Below, in pieces: positions 35,443-43,662 of a DNA stretch of 64,000 bases. The position numbers were made by a program, and so were the translations under genes. Each line of letters begins with the position of its first letter. Position 1 is the first letter of the stretch. This DNA comes from Variovorax flavidus. GTDB taxonomy: Bacteria > Pseudomonadota > Gammaproteobacteria > Burkholderiales > Burkholderiaceae_C. Below the pieces are notes generated by a model that had not been told where the DNA came from, did no database searches, and saw only the letters and a program-made list of their open reading frames with translations. The DNA lies in assembly GCF_030317145.1 (NCBI RefSeq), contig NZ_JASZYE010000001.1, forward strand, positions 2,046,001-2,110,000. The letters are read 5' to 3'.

Positions 35443-36648
35443 CTACAGGATGACCTCGCGCTTTTCCAGATCGGCCCGGCGTGCGGCGTCGAGCCCCAGC
35501 AGTTCGCCGAAGACATATTCCTCATCCTGCCCCAGCGTCGGCGTCAGCCGGCGAATGCCCACGTCGTCCGTGACCGAGAAGCGCCCCGGTGCGCCGACGG
35601 CCAGGCGCAGCGGAATGTCGGGCGCGCTCACCTCGACCAGGGCGCCGCGCTCGCGCAGGTGCGCATCGTCCGCCACATCCTGCATGTTCCACGACACGTG
35701 GGCGCAAACGCCGGCCTCCTGCAACCGTGCCGCCGTCTCGTCGGCGTCGCGCGTGGCCAGCCAGCCCATGAGCAGCGCATCGATCTCGGCCTGGTGTCGG
35801 CGGCGTGCCTGCGCGGTGGCAAAGCGCGAGTCAAGCGGCGGCCCGCCCTGCCCCAGCGTCGTCAGCAGCGCTTTCCATTCGCGGTCGTTGCGCACCGCCA
35901 GAGTCAGCCAGCGATCGGGTTGGGCGGTGGCGTAGATGCCGTGCGGCGCCATGGCGAGATCGCCGTTGCCGGGCCGCTGGGGCGTGCTGCCGCAACTGGC
36001 CTGAACGAGCGCATCGCCGATCATGGCCGAAGCGACTTCGCGTGCGGCCAGGTCGACGTGCTGCGCGCGGCCGGTGCGGCGGCGCTGATGCAACGCAGCC
36101 AAGGTGGCCGCCGCCGCATGCACGCCCGCGGAGTGATCCATGACGTGGCGCATCTCCACCGGCGGCCCGTCGCTGTAGCCGCTCATCCAGCCCAGCCCGC
36201 CCCAGGCGCCGAAGAGCGGCGCGTACCCGGCAAAGTGCGAATCCGGACCGCTCTGGCCGCACGAGGACAGCGAAAGCAGGACGATGTCCGTCCTGGCCTC
36301 GCGCAAGGCATCGAAGCCAAGGCCGAGCCGCTTCATCACGCCGGGCCTGAAGCTCTCTGCCGCGATGTCGGACAGGGCGACGATCCGCTTGGCAAGTTCC
36401 ACCGCCTCGGGTTGCTTCAGGTTGAGGCGCACCGACAGCTTGTTCGCCGACACCTGGTCGAAGGTCGCCGCCTGCATCCGGCCGTACACCGCATGCGGCT
36501 TGCGAAAGGCATCGGGCCGCGTGCGGCTCTCGATCTTGATGCACTGCGCGCCCAGCTGGGACAGCAGGTGCGTGCAGAAAGGGCCGGCCGCGTGGATCGT
36601 GAAATCCGCGATGCGAACGCCGGCAAGGGGCGCGTGGGGGCGCGTCAT
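35443..36648 (-). CDS. CaiB/BaiF-type CoA-transferase (first of a pair)
   Basis: This is a family III CoA-transferase of 401 residues. It has the N-terminal ADFTIHAAGPFCTHLLSQLGAQCIKIES, KLSVRLNLKQPEAVELAKRI, and a central VEMRHVMDHSAGVHAAAATL. At the position of the catalytic Asp (D169 of formyl-CoA transferase) the aligned residue is Glu in HVDLAAREVASAM; Glu here is common in the wider family. AGGAGGT lies upstream of ATG 36648, which overlaps the stop of the second CoA-transferase gene. The paired genes may form a heteromeric or two-substrate system. Confidence 0.88.
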   Translation of the reverse strand: MTRPHAPLAGVRIADFTIHAAGPFCTHLLSQLGAQCIKIESRTRPDAFRKPHAVYGRMQAATFDQVSANKLSVRLNLKQPEAVELAKRIVALSDIAAESFRPGVMKRLGLGFDALREARTDIVLLSLSSCGQSGPDSHFAGYAPLFGAWGGLGWMSGYSDGPPVEMRHVMDHSAGVHAAAATLAALHQRRRTGRAQHVDLAAREVASAMIGDALVQASCGSTPQRPGNGDLAMAPHGIYATAQPDRWLTLAVRNDREWKALLTTLGQGGPPLDSRFATAQARRRHQAEIDALLMGWLATRDADETAARLQEAGVCAHVSWNMQDVADDAHLRERGALVEVSAPDIPLRLAVGAPGRFSVTDDVGIRRLTPTLGQDEEYVFGELLGLDAARRADLEKREVIL

Positions 36649-37811
36649 GCGGTCACCTCCTGTGCCATCTCGCCCAGGGCGGGCACCCGTCCGCAGCCTT
36701 GCAAGGGCGTGCAGCGGAACTGGAACGGCGCCATCAGCACATCGACCTCCATGCCGCTTTCGAGCGTCGCAGGCGCGAACAGTCCGCGCGCGCGTTCGTG
36801 CTCGCCCTGCGTCACCTCCGTGGGCGTGCGGTATCGGGCTGCGGGCACGCCCAGTTCCTGCGCGCGCCGCACGATGTCCTCGACGCGATGCCTCGCCATC
36901 CATTCGCGGATATGGCCGTTGATCTCGTCGCCGCGCCGGCTGCGTTCGAGCGGGTCGCGCAGGGCATCTTCGCGGGCCCATCCGGGCCCGCCCAGCAGTT
37001 CGACGAGGGCGCTCCATTGCCGGTCTTCGAGCGTGAGCAGTTCCAGATAGCCGTCGAGCGTCTTGAACACGCCGCCGTAGCGGAAGCTGCGCGTCGAACG
37101 ATGTTCCAGCGAGCCATCGCCCAGCCGCTGCAACGCGAAGGCACCGACCGACAGCATCGCGTCCTGCACCGATACATCCACGTACTGGCCTCCGAGTTCG
37201 GGCACGGCCCACCATGCGGCGAGCGCGCAGGTCAGCGCCATGCTGCCGCCCTGGTAGCCGGCGAAGTGCCCGTAGACCTTGAGCGGAGGCCGGTCCGGGA
37301 ACAGCTCGCGCGACAGGCCATTGGGCAACAGGAACCCCTCGCCGCCGGCATGCACCAGGTTCACTTCCTCGCCGTCCCAGTCCGCCTTGGCTCCGCTGGC
37401 GCCGAAGGGCAACACGCTCACATGGACGAGTCGGGGAAAGCTCCTGCCGATCGATTCCGGGTCGAGGCCCGCGGCCGCACGCTCGCGCACCGGCGTGTCG
37501 TCGATCAGGATGTCGGCGCCATCCAGCGCGCGCGCCAGCACGGCCTGCCCGCTGCCCGTCAGCGGGTCGCAGACCAGGCTGCGCTTTCCGACGGCAAGGT
37601 AGGCGAACAGCGCGCTTTCCCCCGTCTCTTCCAGCAACGGCGGTGCCTGCCGCAACGCGGACCCCTCCTCGGGCTCCAGCATCACGACCTGCGCGCCCAT
37701 CGCGGCCAGGAGGCGACCGGCGTAGGCGGCCGCCACCGTGCGCGAACGCTCGACCACGCGGCAACCCGACAAGGGCAGCTCGACGGATGGTGACACTTCA
37801 TCGAAAAGCAT
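36645..37811 (-). CDS. CaiB/BaiF-type CoA-transferase (second of a pair)
   Basis: This is a family III CoA-transferase of 388 residues with LSGCRVVERSRTVAAAYAGR (divergent N-terminal nucleotide-binding strand) and MGAQVVMLEPEEGSALRQ. It keeps a catalytic Asp in QYVDVSVQDAMLSVGAF, where the neighbour has Glu. The rest follows the interlocked family fold: YGHFAGYQGGSMALTCALAA and RYGGVFKTLDGYLELLTLED. It lies 36 bases after the MaoC-type hydratase gene and is coupled to the next CoA-transferase by ATGA. Its probable role is acid activation by CoA transfer from an acyl-CoA donor. Confidence 0.88.
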   Translation of the reverse strand: MLFDEVSPSVELPLSGCRVVERSRTVAAAYAGRLLAAMGAQVVMLEPEEGSALRQAPPLLEETGESALFAYLAVGKRSLVCDPLTGSGQAVLARALDGADILIDDTPVRERAAAGLDPESIGRSFPRLVHVSVLPFGASGAKADWDGEEVNLVHAGGEGFLLPNGLSRELFPDRPPLKVYGHFAGYQGGSMALTCALAAWWAVPELGGQYVDVSVQDAMLSVGAFALQRLGDGSLEHRSTRSFRYGGVFKTLDGYLELLTLEDRQWSALVELLGGPGWAREDALRDPLERSRRGDEINGHIREWMARHRVEDIVRRAQELGVPAARYRTPTEVTQGEHERARGLFAPATLESGMEVDVLMAPFQFRCTPLQGCGRVPALGEMAQEVTA

Positions 37812-37847
37812 GTGACCTCTTTCGCGGTGTTGCCGGGGACCTTGCGT

Positions 37848-39068
37848 TCAGCGGATGACCGGCAGTTCGAGATCGACGCCGGAGCCGTCGATGAAGGCCG
37901 GAAGCTTCACGTCGCGCGAGGGCAGCGCCACGGTCGCGATGCCCGGCGTGGTCACTTCGCCGCGCTGGTTCTCGGCGGCGATCTCGATGTCCACCAGCGC
38001 GATGTTGTTCTTGACGTACTTGCGCACGACCTTGCCCTTGCAGAACGTCGTGTCACCCACGATGTTGAAGCGCCGCATCTCGGTGCGCACGCGCTTGATC
38101 ACCCCGGCATCGCCCATCCAGTTGGTGATCAGCGTGCACATCCAGGAAGAGCGCTGGGGACCATAGTCATAGGTGCCGGGCACGCCCACTTCCTTCGCCA
38201 CGGATTCGCGGTGATGCCCGATGCCCGTGTACTCCACCCCGCCGCCCGCCTCGGGATTGCGGAAGAAGTGGCCCGGGTGCTTGACGGCCGCCTGCAGCAC
38301 CACGCCATGCGTGTGTCCACGGCCGCAGCCCACGAGAAAGCCCATGGTGTCCATCAGCGACAGCGGCCCGCGCGCGATGGTCGGCAGCTCCTCGCCGACC
38401 TGCACTTCCTCCCAGTAGCGCACGTTCGCGCCGCGGATGTTCTTGGGCTCGTCCAGGACGATCTCGTCGATGCGGTCGCGCATCTCGTCCGTGTATTCGT
38501 GCTGGACGATTTCCTTGTACTTGCCGGTGTCGCGCGCCGCCTTGCGCTCGTGGCGAGTGCAGGTGCCGAGCGCACGCGCCACCAATTCGCCGCGCTGGTT
38601 GAAGTAGGAAGCCTCGACGTACTGCAGCACCAGACGGCCGGAGAACTTGCTTTCCTTCTCCTCGACGCCGACCACGCGTTCGATCGGGGTGATGCGGTCG
38701 CCCGGGCGCACGTGGCGGAACAGTTCCCAGTCGTTGCCGGCATAGAAACCGTGCACGCCCGGCAGGCCCCAGCGCGTGCGGCCGAGCCAGCCGAAGGCCA
38801 TGGGGAACATCGGGTGCGCGAGCATCGTGCCGTAGCGTGTGCTGGCGCCGTAGCCGATATCGCGGTAGAGAGGGTTCAGGTCGCCGATGCCGTTGCACCA
38901 GTTGCGCAGCGTGTCGGGCGTGGCGTCCTGCAGATAGGGGCCTTCGGGGCGCAGGTGCAGGCCGATCATGGCCTTGGCGTCGGCGATGGCCTGGTCGGTG
39001 ATGCGGCCTTCTGCGGGGGCGTTGCCGACGTCGGATTGCGCGGGGTTGAGGGCGGTGGCTGTGGTCAC
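37848..39068 (-). CDS. Two-domain MaoC/FAS1-like acyl-CoA hydratase
   Basis: This is a 406-residue protein with tandem hot-dog domains. The N-terminal MaoC_dehydrat_N/FAS1-like half (ATPDTLRNWCNGIGDLNPLY, HVRPGDRITPIERVVGVEEK) is followed by a C-terminal half (YWEEVQVGEELPTIARGPLS) in which GHHRESVAKEVGVPG lies near the expected active site. Such proteins hydrate enoyl-CoA or dehydrate 3-hydroxyacyl-CoA. GTG 39068 has AGGAG upstream. The gene heads the operon that runs through the CoA-transferases, isochorismatase-fold protein and lyase to gntR. Its promoter carries the AGAATGCATTCT palindrome 39 bases upstream. Confidence 0.8.
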   Translation of the reverse strand: MTTATALNPAQSDVGNAPAEGRITDQAIADAKAMIGLHLRPEGPYLQDATPDTLRNWCNGIGDLNPLYRDIGYGASTRYGTMLAHPMFPMAFGWLGRTRWGLPGVHGFYAGNDWELFRHVRPGDRITPIERVVGVEEKESKFSGRLVLQYVEASYFNQRGELVARALGTCTRHERKAARDTGKYKEIVQHEYTDEMRDRIDEIVLDEPKNIRGANVRYWEEVQVGEELPTIARGPLSLMDTMGFLVGCGRGHTHGVVLQAAVKHPGHFFRNPEAGGGVEYTGIGHHRESVAKEVGVPGTYDYGPQRSSWMCTLITNWMGDAGVIKRVRTEMRRFNIVGDTTFCKGKVVRKYVKNNIALVDIEIAAENQRGEVTTPGIATVALPSRDVKLPAFIDGSGVDLELPVIR

Positions 39069-39106
39069 GGTCTTACTCCTGGGTGGCTTGGTTGAACAGA
39101 CAATGC

Positions 39107-39118
39107 AGAATGCATTCT
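39107..39118. promoter_or_regulatory. Palindromic operator AGAATGCATTCT (copy 1)
   Basis: A perfect 12-bp palindrome lies 39 bases upstream of the MaoC-type gene. The 17-base string 39109-39125, starting AATGCATTCTTTTAGGA, recurs exactly at 48481-48497. It is probably the binding site of the GntR protein encoded at the end of this operon. Confidence 0.75.
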
Positions 39119-39170
39119 TTTAGGAAAGGGACGAACCCCTTGATGACGTGGCATGGACTCCCTGCTTTCT

Positions 39171-40175
39171 TCAGTCGCCGCGGATGTCGGCGGCCTTGAT
39201 GATCTCGCCCCACTTGGGGCGCTCTGCCTTCACGAATGCATCGAGTTGCGCCGGCCCCATGAACAGGGGTTCGACGCCGATTTCCAGCATCCGGCTGCGC
39301 GTCTCGGGTTGCTGCAGCGCACGCTGGACGTGTTCGCCGAGCTTTCGCACGACGTCGGCTGGCGTGCCGCGCGGCGCGAACAATGCATCCCACGCCACGA
39401 CGTCGAAGCCGGGCACGCCCTGCTCCGACACCGGCCTGACGCCGGGCAGCATCTCGCTGGCCTTGAGGGACGTGATGCCCAACGCGCGCAGCTTGCCCGC
39501 CGCGATCTGCGGGCGCGCGGCGGTGACCGTGTCGATGGCCAACGGAATCTGCCCGCCGAGGAGATCGGTCATCGACTGGCTGGACGACTTGTATTTCACG
39601 CCGAACAGCGGTGCCTGAGCCGCCTTCACGAACTGAGCGAACACGACGCTTGCCGTCGTGCTCGGCAGCCCCACGTTCAGCGTGCCAGGCTTGGCGCGGG
39701 CCTGGGCGATGAGTTCCGCGATGCCGTTGGCGGGCAGGTCGGGTGCGGAGGTGCAGAACACCATCGGCAGCAAGCCGAGCATGGCCACGCCGTCGAAGTC
39801 CGACGCGGCATTGAAGCCAGGCGCGCTGAAAAGGAACTCGTTGGCCGCATGCGTCGCGTTGGTACCGAGCACGAAGGTGTATCCGTCGGCTGGAGATCGC
39901 GCCCCTGCCGCGGTCCCGATATTGCCGCCGGCGCCGGCGCGGTTGTCCACCACGATGCTCTGGTTCAGGCTCATCGAGAGTTCGTGCCCGATCAGGCGCA
40001 TCAGCACATCGGCGCCCTGCCCCGCCGCATAGGGAACGATGATGCGAATGGGCCGCGAAGGCCACGCCTGCTGGGCGCCAACCGGCAAAGTGCCCGCGCC
40101 GAGAACGGCCGCCGCAGCGGCTGCGCCGCGCTGCAGAAAGCGGCGACGGCTGGAATACGTGGCATGGCGCGTCAT
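39171..40175 (-). CDS. Bug-family tripartite tricarboxylate receptor, Tat-exported
   Basis: This periplasmic binding protein (334 residues) of the BugT/TctC family captures small carboxylates. The signal is twin-arginine-like (SSRRRFLQRGAAAAAAV). The mature part has the Bug hallmarks: AWPSRPIRIIVPYAAGQGAD, VVDNRAGAGGNIGT, ADGYTFVLGTNATHAAN and DLLGGQIPLAIDTV. No TctA/TctB membrane genes are in the window, so it is an orphan receptor, as is common in Bug-rich betaproteobacteria. Its ATG overlaps the stop of the SMP-30 gene (ATGA). It is the last gene of the Liv-type operon. Confidence 0.88.
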   Translation of the reverse strand: MTRHATYSSRRRFLQRGAAAAAAVLGAGTLPVGAQQAWPSRPIRIIVPYAAGQGADVLMRLIGHELSMSLNQSIVVDNRAGAGGNIGTAAGARSPADGYTFVLGTNATHAANEFLFSAPGFNAASDFDGVAMLGLLPMVFCTSAPDLPANGIAELIAQARAKPGTLNVGLPSTTASVVFAQFVKAAQAPLFGVKYKSSSQSMTDLLGGQIPLAIDTVTAARPQIAAGKLRALGITSLKASEMLPGVRPVSEQGVPGFDVVAWDALFAPRGTPADVVRKLGEHVQRALQQPETRSRMLEIGVEPLFMGPAQLDAFVKAERPKWGEIIKAADIRGD

Positions 40176-41098
40176 GCCGAAAGCGCCAGTCCTGCCCGCG
40201 GCCACCGCACAGCGAAAAGCTGTCCATGGCCGGAGAGCGTGATGAAGGCCGTGCGCCGGTCCGCGGCACCGAAGCAGATGTTGGTGCAGTAGCCTTCGGG
40301 CGCCTCGTGGAACTCCAGCAGTTCGCCTGTCGGGGCGAACACGCTGATCCCGCCGCGCACGAGAGTCGCCACGCAGATGTTGCCGCTCTCCTCCACCGCC
40401 AGCGAGTCGAATCGCTGGAAGCCCGGGAGCCCATGCACCAGGCGTCCGCCGTTCGGCGAGGGCCAGGGTTCGTGCCCGAGTTCGCCGGGCGCCTTGACGG
40501 GATAGGACCAGAGCCGGCTCGTCTCCGTCTCGCTCACGTACAGCGTGCGCCCGTCCGGCGACAGCCCGACGCCATTCGGCGTGAGCACCGGATGCGCGGC
40601 ACGGCGGATGAAGCTGCCATCGATGCGCGCGTAGTAGACGGCGCCACGCAGGATGCGGTCCTCGAAGGTCTTGCCGAAGTCGCTGAACCAGAACCCGCCG
40701 TGCGCGTCGAACACGATGTCGTTCGGGCCATGCAGCGGAATGCCTTCGCATTGCGTGTAGAGCGTTTCCACCTCGCCGTTCGAAAGGTCCACCCGCTGGA
40801 TCGCGCCGCCCCGGTAGTCCGCAGCCGCGCCCGTCGGCCGTGTGAAGCCGTCGTCGGTGCGCCAACTGAAGCCGCCGTTGTTGCAGATGTAGCAGTGCCC
40901 GTCCGGTCCCAGTGCGGCGCCATTCGGTCCGCCGCCGAGTTCCGCCACGACACTGAGTTCGCCGTTCGGCAGCACGCGCACGAGCCGGCCCCCGGCGATC
41001 TCGACCACCAGCACGCTGCCATCCGGAAGCGCCACGGGGCCTTCCGGAAACCGCAGTCCGGTCGCGATCACTTCGCCTTGCAACTTCAGACCGCCCAT
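40172..41098 (-). CDS. SMP-30/gluconolactonase-family protein
   Basis: This is a six-bladed beta-propeller of 308 residues, probably a metal-dependent lactonase. The metal-site Glu is in ATGLRFPEGPVALPDG. The Asn ligands lie in GGGPNGAALGPDGHCYICNN and PLHGPNDIVFDAHGGFWFSD, and the late Asp in RFDSLAVEESGNICVAT. It has no signal peptide. It sits between the Liv ATPase gene (13-base overlap) and the Bug receptor. In this operon it could open a lactone form of the substrate before CoA activation; that is inference. Confidence 0.82.
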   Translation of the reverse strand: MGGLKLQGEVIATGLRFPEGPVALPDGSVLVVEIAGGRLVRVLPNGELSVVAELGGGPNGAALGPDGHCYICNNGGFSWRTDDGFTRPTGAAADYRGGAIQRVDLSNGEVETLYTQCEGIPLHGPNDIVFDAHGGFWFSDFGKTFEDRILRGAVYYARIDGSFIRRAAHPVLTPNGVGLSPDGRTLYVSETETSRLWSYPVKAPGELGHEPWPSPNGGRLVHGLPGFQRFDSLAVEESGNICVATLVRGGISVFAPTGELLEFHEAPEGYCTNICFGAADRRTAFITLSGHGQLFAVRWPRAGLALSA

Positions 41099-41868
41099 GA
41101 CTGTGTCTCCCTGGATGCGTTGGCCGATTCGTCCTGCCGCGCGCCGAGGTAGGCGTCGATGGCCTGCTGGCGTCCTTCGCGGGTGCGCAGCGAGTGCGCA
41201 TCGAGTTCGCCGACGATGTGCCCGTGACGCATCACCCAGGCGCGCGCCGCAAGCTTGGCCGCTGCGTGAAAGCTCTGCTCGACCAGCAGCGCAGCGAGCT
41301 TCTGTTCCTTCTGGATGAGTGCCAGCCGCTCGTAGACGCGCGCCACGAGCAGCGGTGCCAGGCCGAGCGATGGCTCGTCCAGCAGCAGCAGGCGCGGCGC
41401 CGACATCAACCCGCGGCCGATCGCCAGCATCTGCTGCTCGCCGCCGCTCAGCAGCCCTGCGGGCGACTTCAGTCGGTTGGCAATCTCGGGGAAGAAGTCC
41501 AGCACGACCTGCCGACGCTTCGCACGGACCGATGCTTCGACGAAGTACGACCCGAGCGTGAGGTTGTCGGCGACCGACAGATCCGTGACGATCGCGCGCC
41601 CTTCCGGCACGTAGGCGATGCCGGCGCGAAAGCGCCTGGCGGACGACCAGCCGCTGATGTCCTCGCCATCGAAGCGGACGCGGCCTTGCGCAGGCTCCAG
41701 CCCCGCGATCGCCCGCAGCGTGCTGGACTTGCCGGCGCCGTTGGCGCCCAGCAGTGCCGCCACCGTCGCACCCGGCACATCCAGCGCAATGCCGTGCACC
41801 ACAGGCCCTGCGCCGTAGCGCACGGTCAGATCCTCGACCTGCAGCAGGTTCGATGCCGCTTCACTCAT
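41086..41868 (-). CDS. livF: Branched-chain amino-acid-type ABC ATPase (LivF)
   Basis: This is the cytosolic ATPase of the HAAT importer family, 260 residues. Walker A is GANGAGKSSTLRAIAG, the Q-loop IAYVPEGRAIVTDLSV, the signature LLSGGEQQMLAIGRGLM, Walker B LLLLDEPSLGLAPLL and the switch His LLVEQSFHAA (His shifted, as usual in LivF). The C-terminal ~20 residues are a polar tail. It overlaps livG by 8 bases and the SMP-30 gene by 13. Liv-type importers carry carboxylates and aromatic acids as well as amino acids. Confidence 0.9.
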   Translation of the reverse strand: MSEAASNLLQVEDLTVRYGAGPVVHGIALDVPGATVAALLGANGAGKSSTLRAIAGLEPAQGRVRFDGEDISGWSSARRFRAGIAYVPEGRAIVTDLSVADNLTLGSYFVEASVRAKRRQVVLDFFPEIANRLKSPAGLLSGGEQQMLAIGRGLMSAPRLLLLDEPSLGLAPLLVARVYERLALIQKEQKLAALLVEQSFHAAAKLAARAWVMRHGHIVGELDAHSLRTREGRQQAIDAYLGARQDESANASRETQSWAV

Positions 41869-42649
41869 CGTCGTCTCCGAGATAGACGCGCACCACTTCG
41901 GGGTTGGAGCGGATCTGCGCCGGGCTTCCCGAGGCGAGCAGGCGGCCCACGTTGAGCACGTGGATGGTGTCGCAGACTTCCATGATCAGGTCCATGTCGT
42001 GCTCCACGACCACCATCACCAACTGCGGCGACCGGAGCCTCAGGAGCGCTGTCGAGAGGTCGCGCGTCTCGACCGAATTCAAGCCCGCTGCCGGTTCGTC
42101 CAGGAGCAGGACGCGCGGCTCCCCTGCAATGGCGCGCGCGATCTCGGCCAGCCGCAGCACACCGGGCGGCAGGCTGGCGGGCGCTTCATCGGCCACGTTC
42201 GCGATGCCCAGCCGGGTCAGTGCTGCCAGCGCGAGTTCACGGTTGTGCGCGCGCTCCTGCCGGCCGCGAGGCAGCGGCAGGAAGGCATCGAGCCAGCCCG
42301 CGGCCGACTGGCGGTCGAGCCCGATCATCACGTTCTCGACCACGCTCAGCTCCGGACACAGCGCCACGTGCTGGAAGCTGCGCGAGAAGCCGAGCGCGGC
42401 GCGCCCCGTGGGCGGAATGCCCTCCAGGCCGATATCGCCCAGGCGCATGCGGCCCTGCTGGGGCGAGTACAGCCCCGTCAGGCAATTGAAGAAGCTGGTC
42501 TTGCCCGCACCGTTGGGACCGATCAGGCCGGTGATCTCGCCCGGCTGCAGTTGCAGTGCGATGCCTTGCAGCACCTGGTTGCCTCCGAAGGCCAGCGCCA
42601 GGTCCTGCACGACCAGCGGCACTGTCGGCGCCATCGCGACTGCGCTCAT
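41861..42649 (-). CDS. livG: Branched-chain amino-acid-type ABC ATPase (LivG)
   Basis: This is the second ATPase of the importer, 262 residues. Walker A is GPNGAGKTSFFNCLTG, the Q-loop GFSRSFQHVALCPEL, Walker B VLLLDEPAAGLNSVE and the H-loop VVVEHDMDLIMEV. The signature is unusual: LPPGVLRLAEIARAI where most LivG proteins have LxYGxQ/TxxxEIARA, so the usual small polar residues are Pro and Val. This fits the degenerate LPYG-type signatures seen in some family members. It overlaps livM by 4 bases. Confidence 0.88.
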   Translation of the reverse strand: MSAVAMAPTVPLVVQDLALAFGGNQVLQGIALQLQPGEITGLIGPNGAGKTSFFNCLTGLYSPQQGRMRLGDIGLEGIPPTGRAALGFSRSFQHVALCPELSVVENVMIGLDRQSAAGWLDAFLPLPRGRQERAHNRELALAALTRLGIANVADEAPASLPPGVLRLAEIARAIAGEPRVLLLDEPAAGLNSVETRDLSTALLRLRSPQLVMVVVEHDMDLIMEVCDTIHVLNVGRLLASGSPAQIRSNPEVVRVYLGDDDE

Positions 42650-43662
42650 GTGTGGCCCCCTTCGAGCCGCGCCCGCACGGCTGCCGGCAGCGCATTGACG
42701 CCGAGCACCACCACGAGCAGCGCGCCGCCGTAGAGGATCGGCACCCAGTCACCCGCGCCGGCGAGCAGCAGCGGCATCAACGTGAGGAACACGCCGCCGA
42801 TGAGACTGCCGACGACCGACATCGAATGGAGGCAGACCACCGAGCCGACCAGCAGGAAGATCGAGGTCCACAGCGTGAAGCTGTTCGGCGACACGGTGGA
42901 CGAACTGAACGACAGCAGCGCACCGCCGATCGCGGCGATCGAAGCGCTCAGGGCCATGCACGACAGCCGGGCCCAGCTGCGGCGCACGCCGAAGGACTCG
43001 GCCGCATGCGTCGAGGTGCGGATCAGCAGCATCGCCATCGCCTGCCGCGAGCGCCGGAAGTGGCGCAGCAGCAAGGCGACGGCCACGAGCCCGAAGAGCG
43101 GCAGGTAGTAGCGTTGCAAGGACTTGGGCACGCCGGGCAGCGCATCGAGCTTGACGTACAGACCCTCATAGCCGCCGGACACGCTGGAGAAGTGCAGCAG
43201 CAATTCCGGCAATGCCAGCGCGAGCGCCATCGTGGTGACGGCGAGGTAGATGCCGGACAGGTGCCGCGACGGAAAAGCAAACACCACGCCGAGCAACGCG
43301 CCCAGCACTGCTGCCACCGGCAGGCTCGCCAGCAGCGGCAGGCCCAGGTACTTTTCGAGAATGGCGACGGTGTAGGCCCCGGCCGCGACGAACACGCCAT
43401 GCCCGATCGAGACCTCGCCGGCGTAGCGCACCAGGAAGCTCACCGCGATGATCGCGATGGCATTGGCGAAGCACACGCCGAGCGTGAAGGTCCAGTAGCC
43501 GCCGGAGACCAGCGGAAGCAACAGCAGCACGAGCAAGCCGAGCGCACTGCCGGCCTTGCGCGCCCACGCGCCTCGCGCGGCACCGGCTGCGCGATCGGAC
43601 TTCGGCGCGGCAGCGGACGGAAGGGTCGAACGGGCAGCAGGAAGAATGGGCAGGCTAGACAC
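42646..43662 (-). CDS. livM: Branched-chain amino-acid-type ABC permease (LivM)
   Basis: This inner-membrane permease of 338 residues has about nine segments (for example KAGSALGLLVLLLLPLVSGG and LGVVFAFPSRHLSGIYLAVT). The LivM core is AVSFLVRYAGEVSIGHGVFVAAGAY, and the ATPase-coupling loop includes TSTHAAESFGVRRSWARLSC. The start is GTG 43662 (VSSLPILPAARS), overlapping the livH stop by 8 bases; longer frames run antiparallel through livH codons and are rejected. It pairs with livH to form the membrane channel. Confidence 0.88.
   Translation of the reverse strand: MSSLPILPAARSTLPSAAAPKSDRAAGAARGAWARKAGSALGLLVLLLLPLVSGGYWTFTLGVCFANAIAIIAVSFLVRYAGEVSIGHGVFVAAGAYTVAILEKYLGLPLLASLPVAAVLGALLGVVFAFPSRHLSGIYLAVTTMALALALPELLLHFSSVSGGYEGLYVKLDALPGVPKSLQRYYLPLFGLVAVALLLRHFRRSRQAMAMLLIRTSTHAAESFGVRRSWARLSCMALSASIAAIGGALLSFSSSTVSPNSFTLWTSIFLLVGSVVCLHSMSVVGSLIGGVFLTLMPLLLAGAGDWVPILYGGALLVVVLGVNALPAAVRARLEGGHT

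Noticed and set aside
35443..37764. A single 773-residue fusion reading of the two CoA-transferase genes
   Set aside because: The upstream half of this frame is out of frame with the real second CoA-transferase and has no motifs; a strong AGGAGGT and ATG at 36648 mark the true start.
39171..41201. A 676-residue N-terminally extended Bug receptor
   Set aside because: The extension is the wrong frame of the SMP-30 gene; the Tat signal at 40175 is a clear N-terminus.
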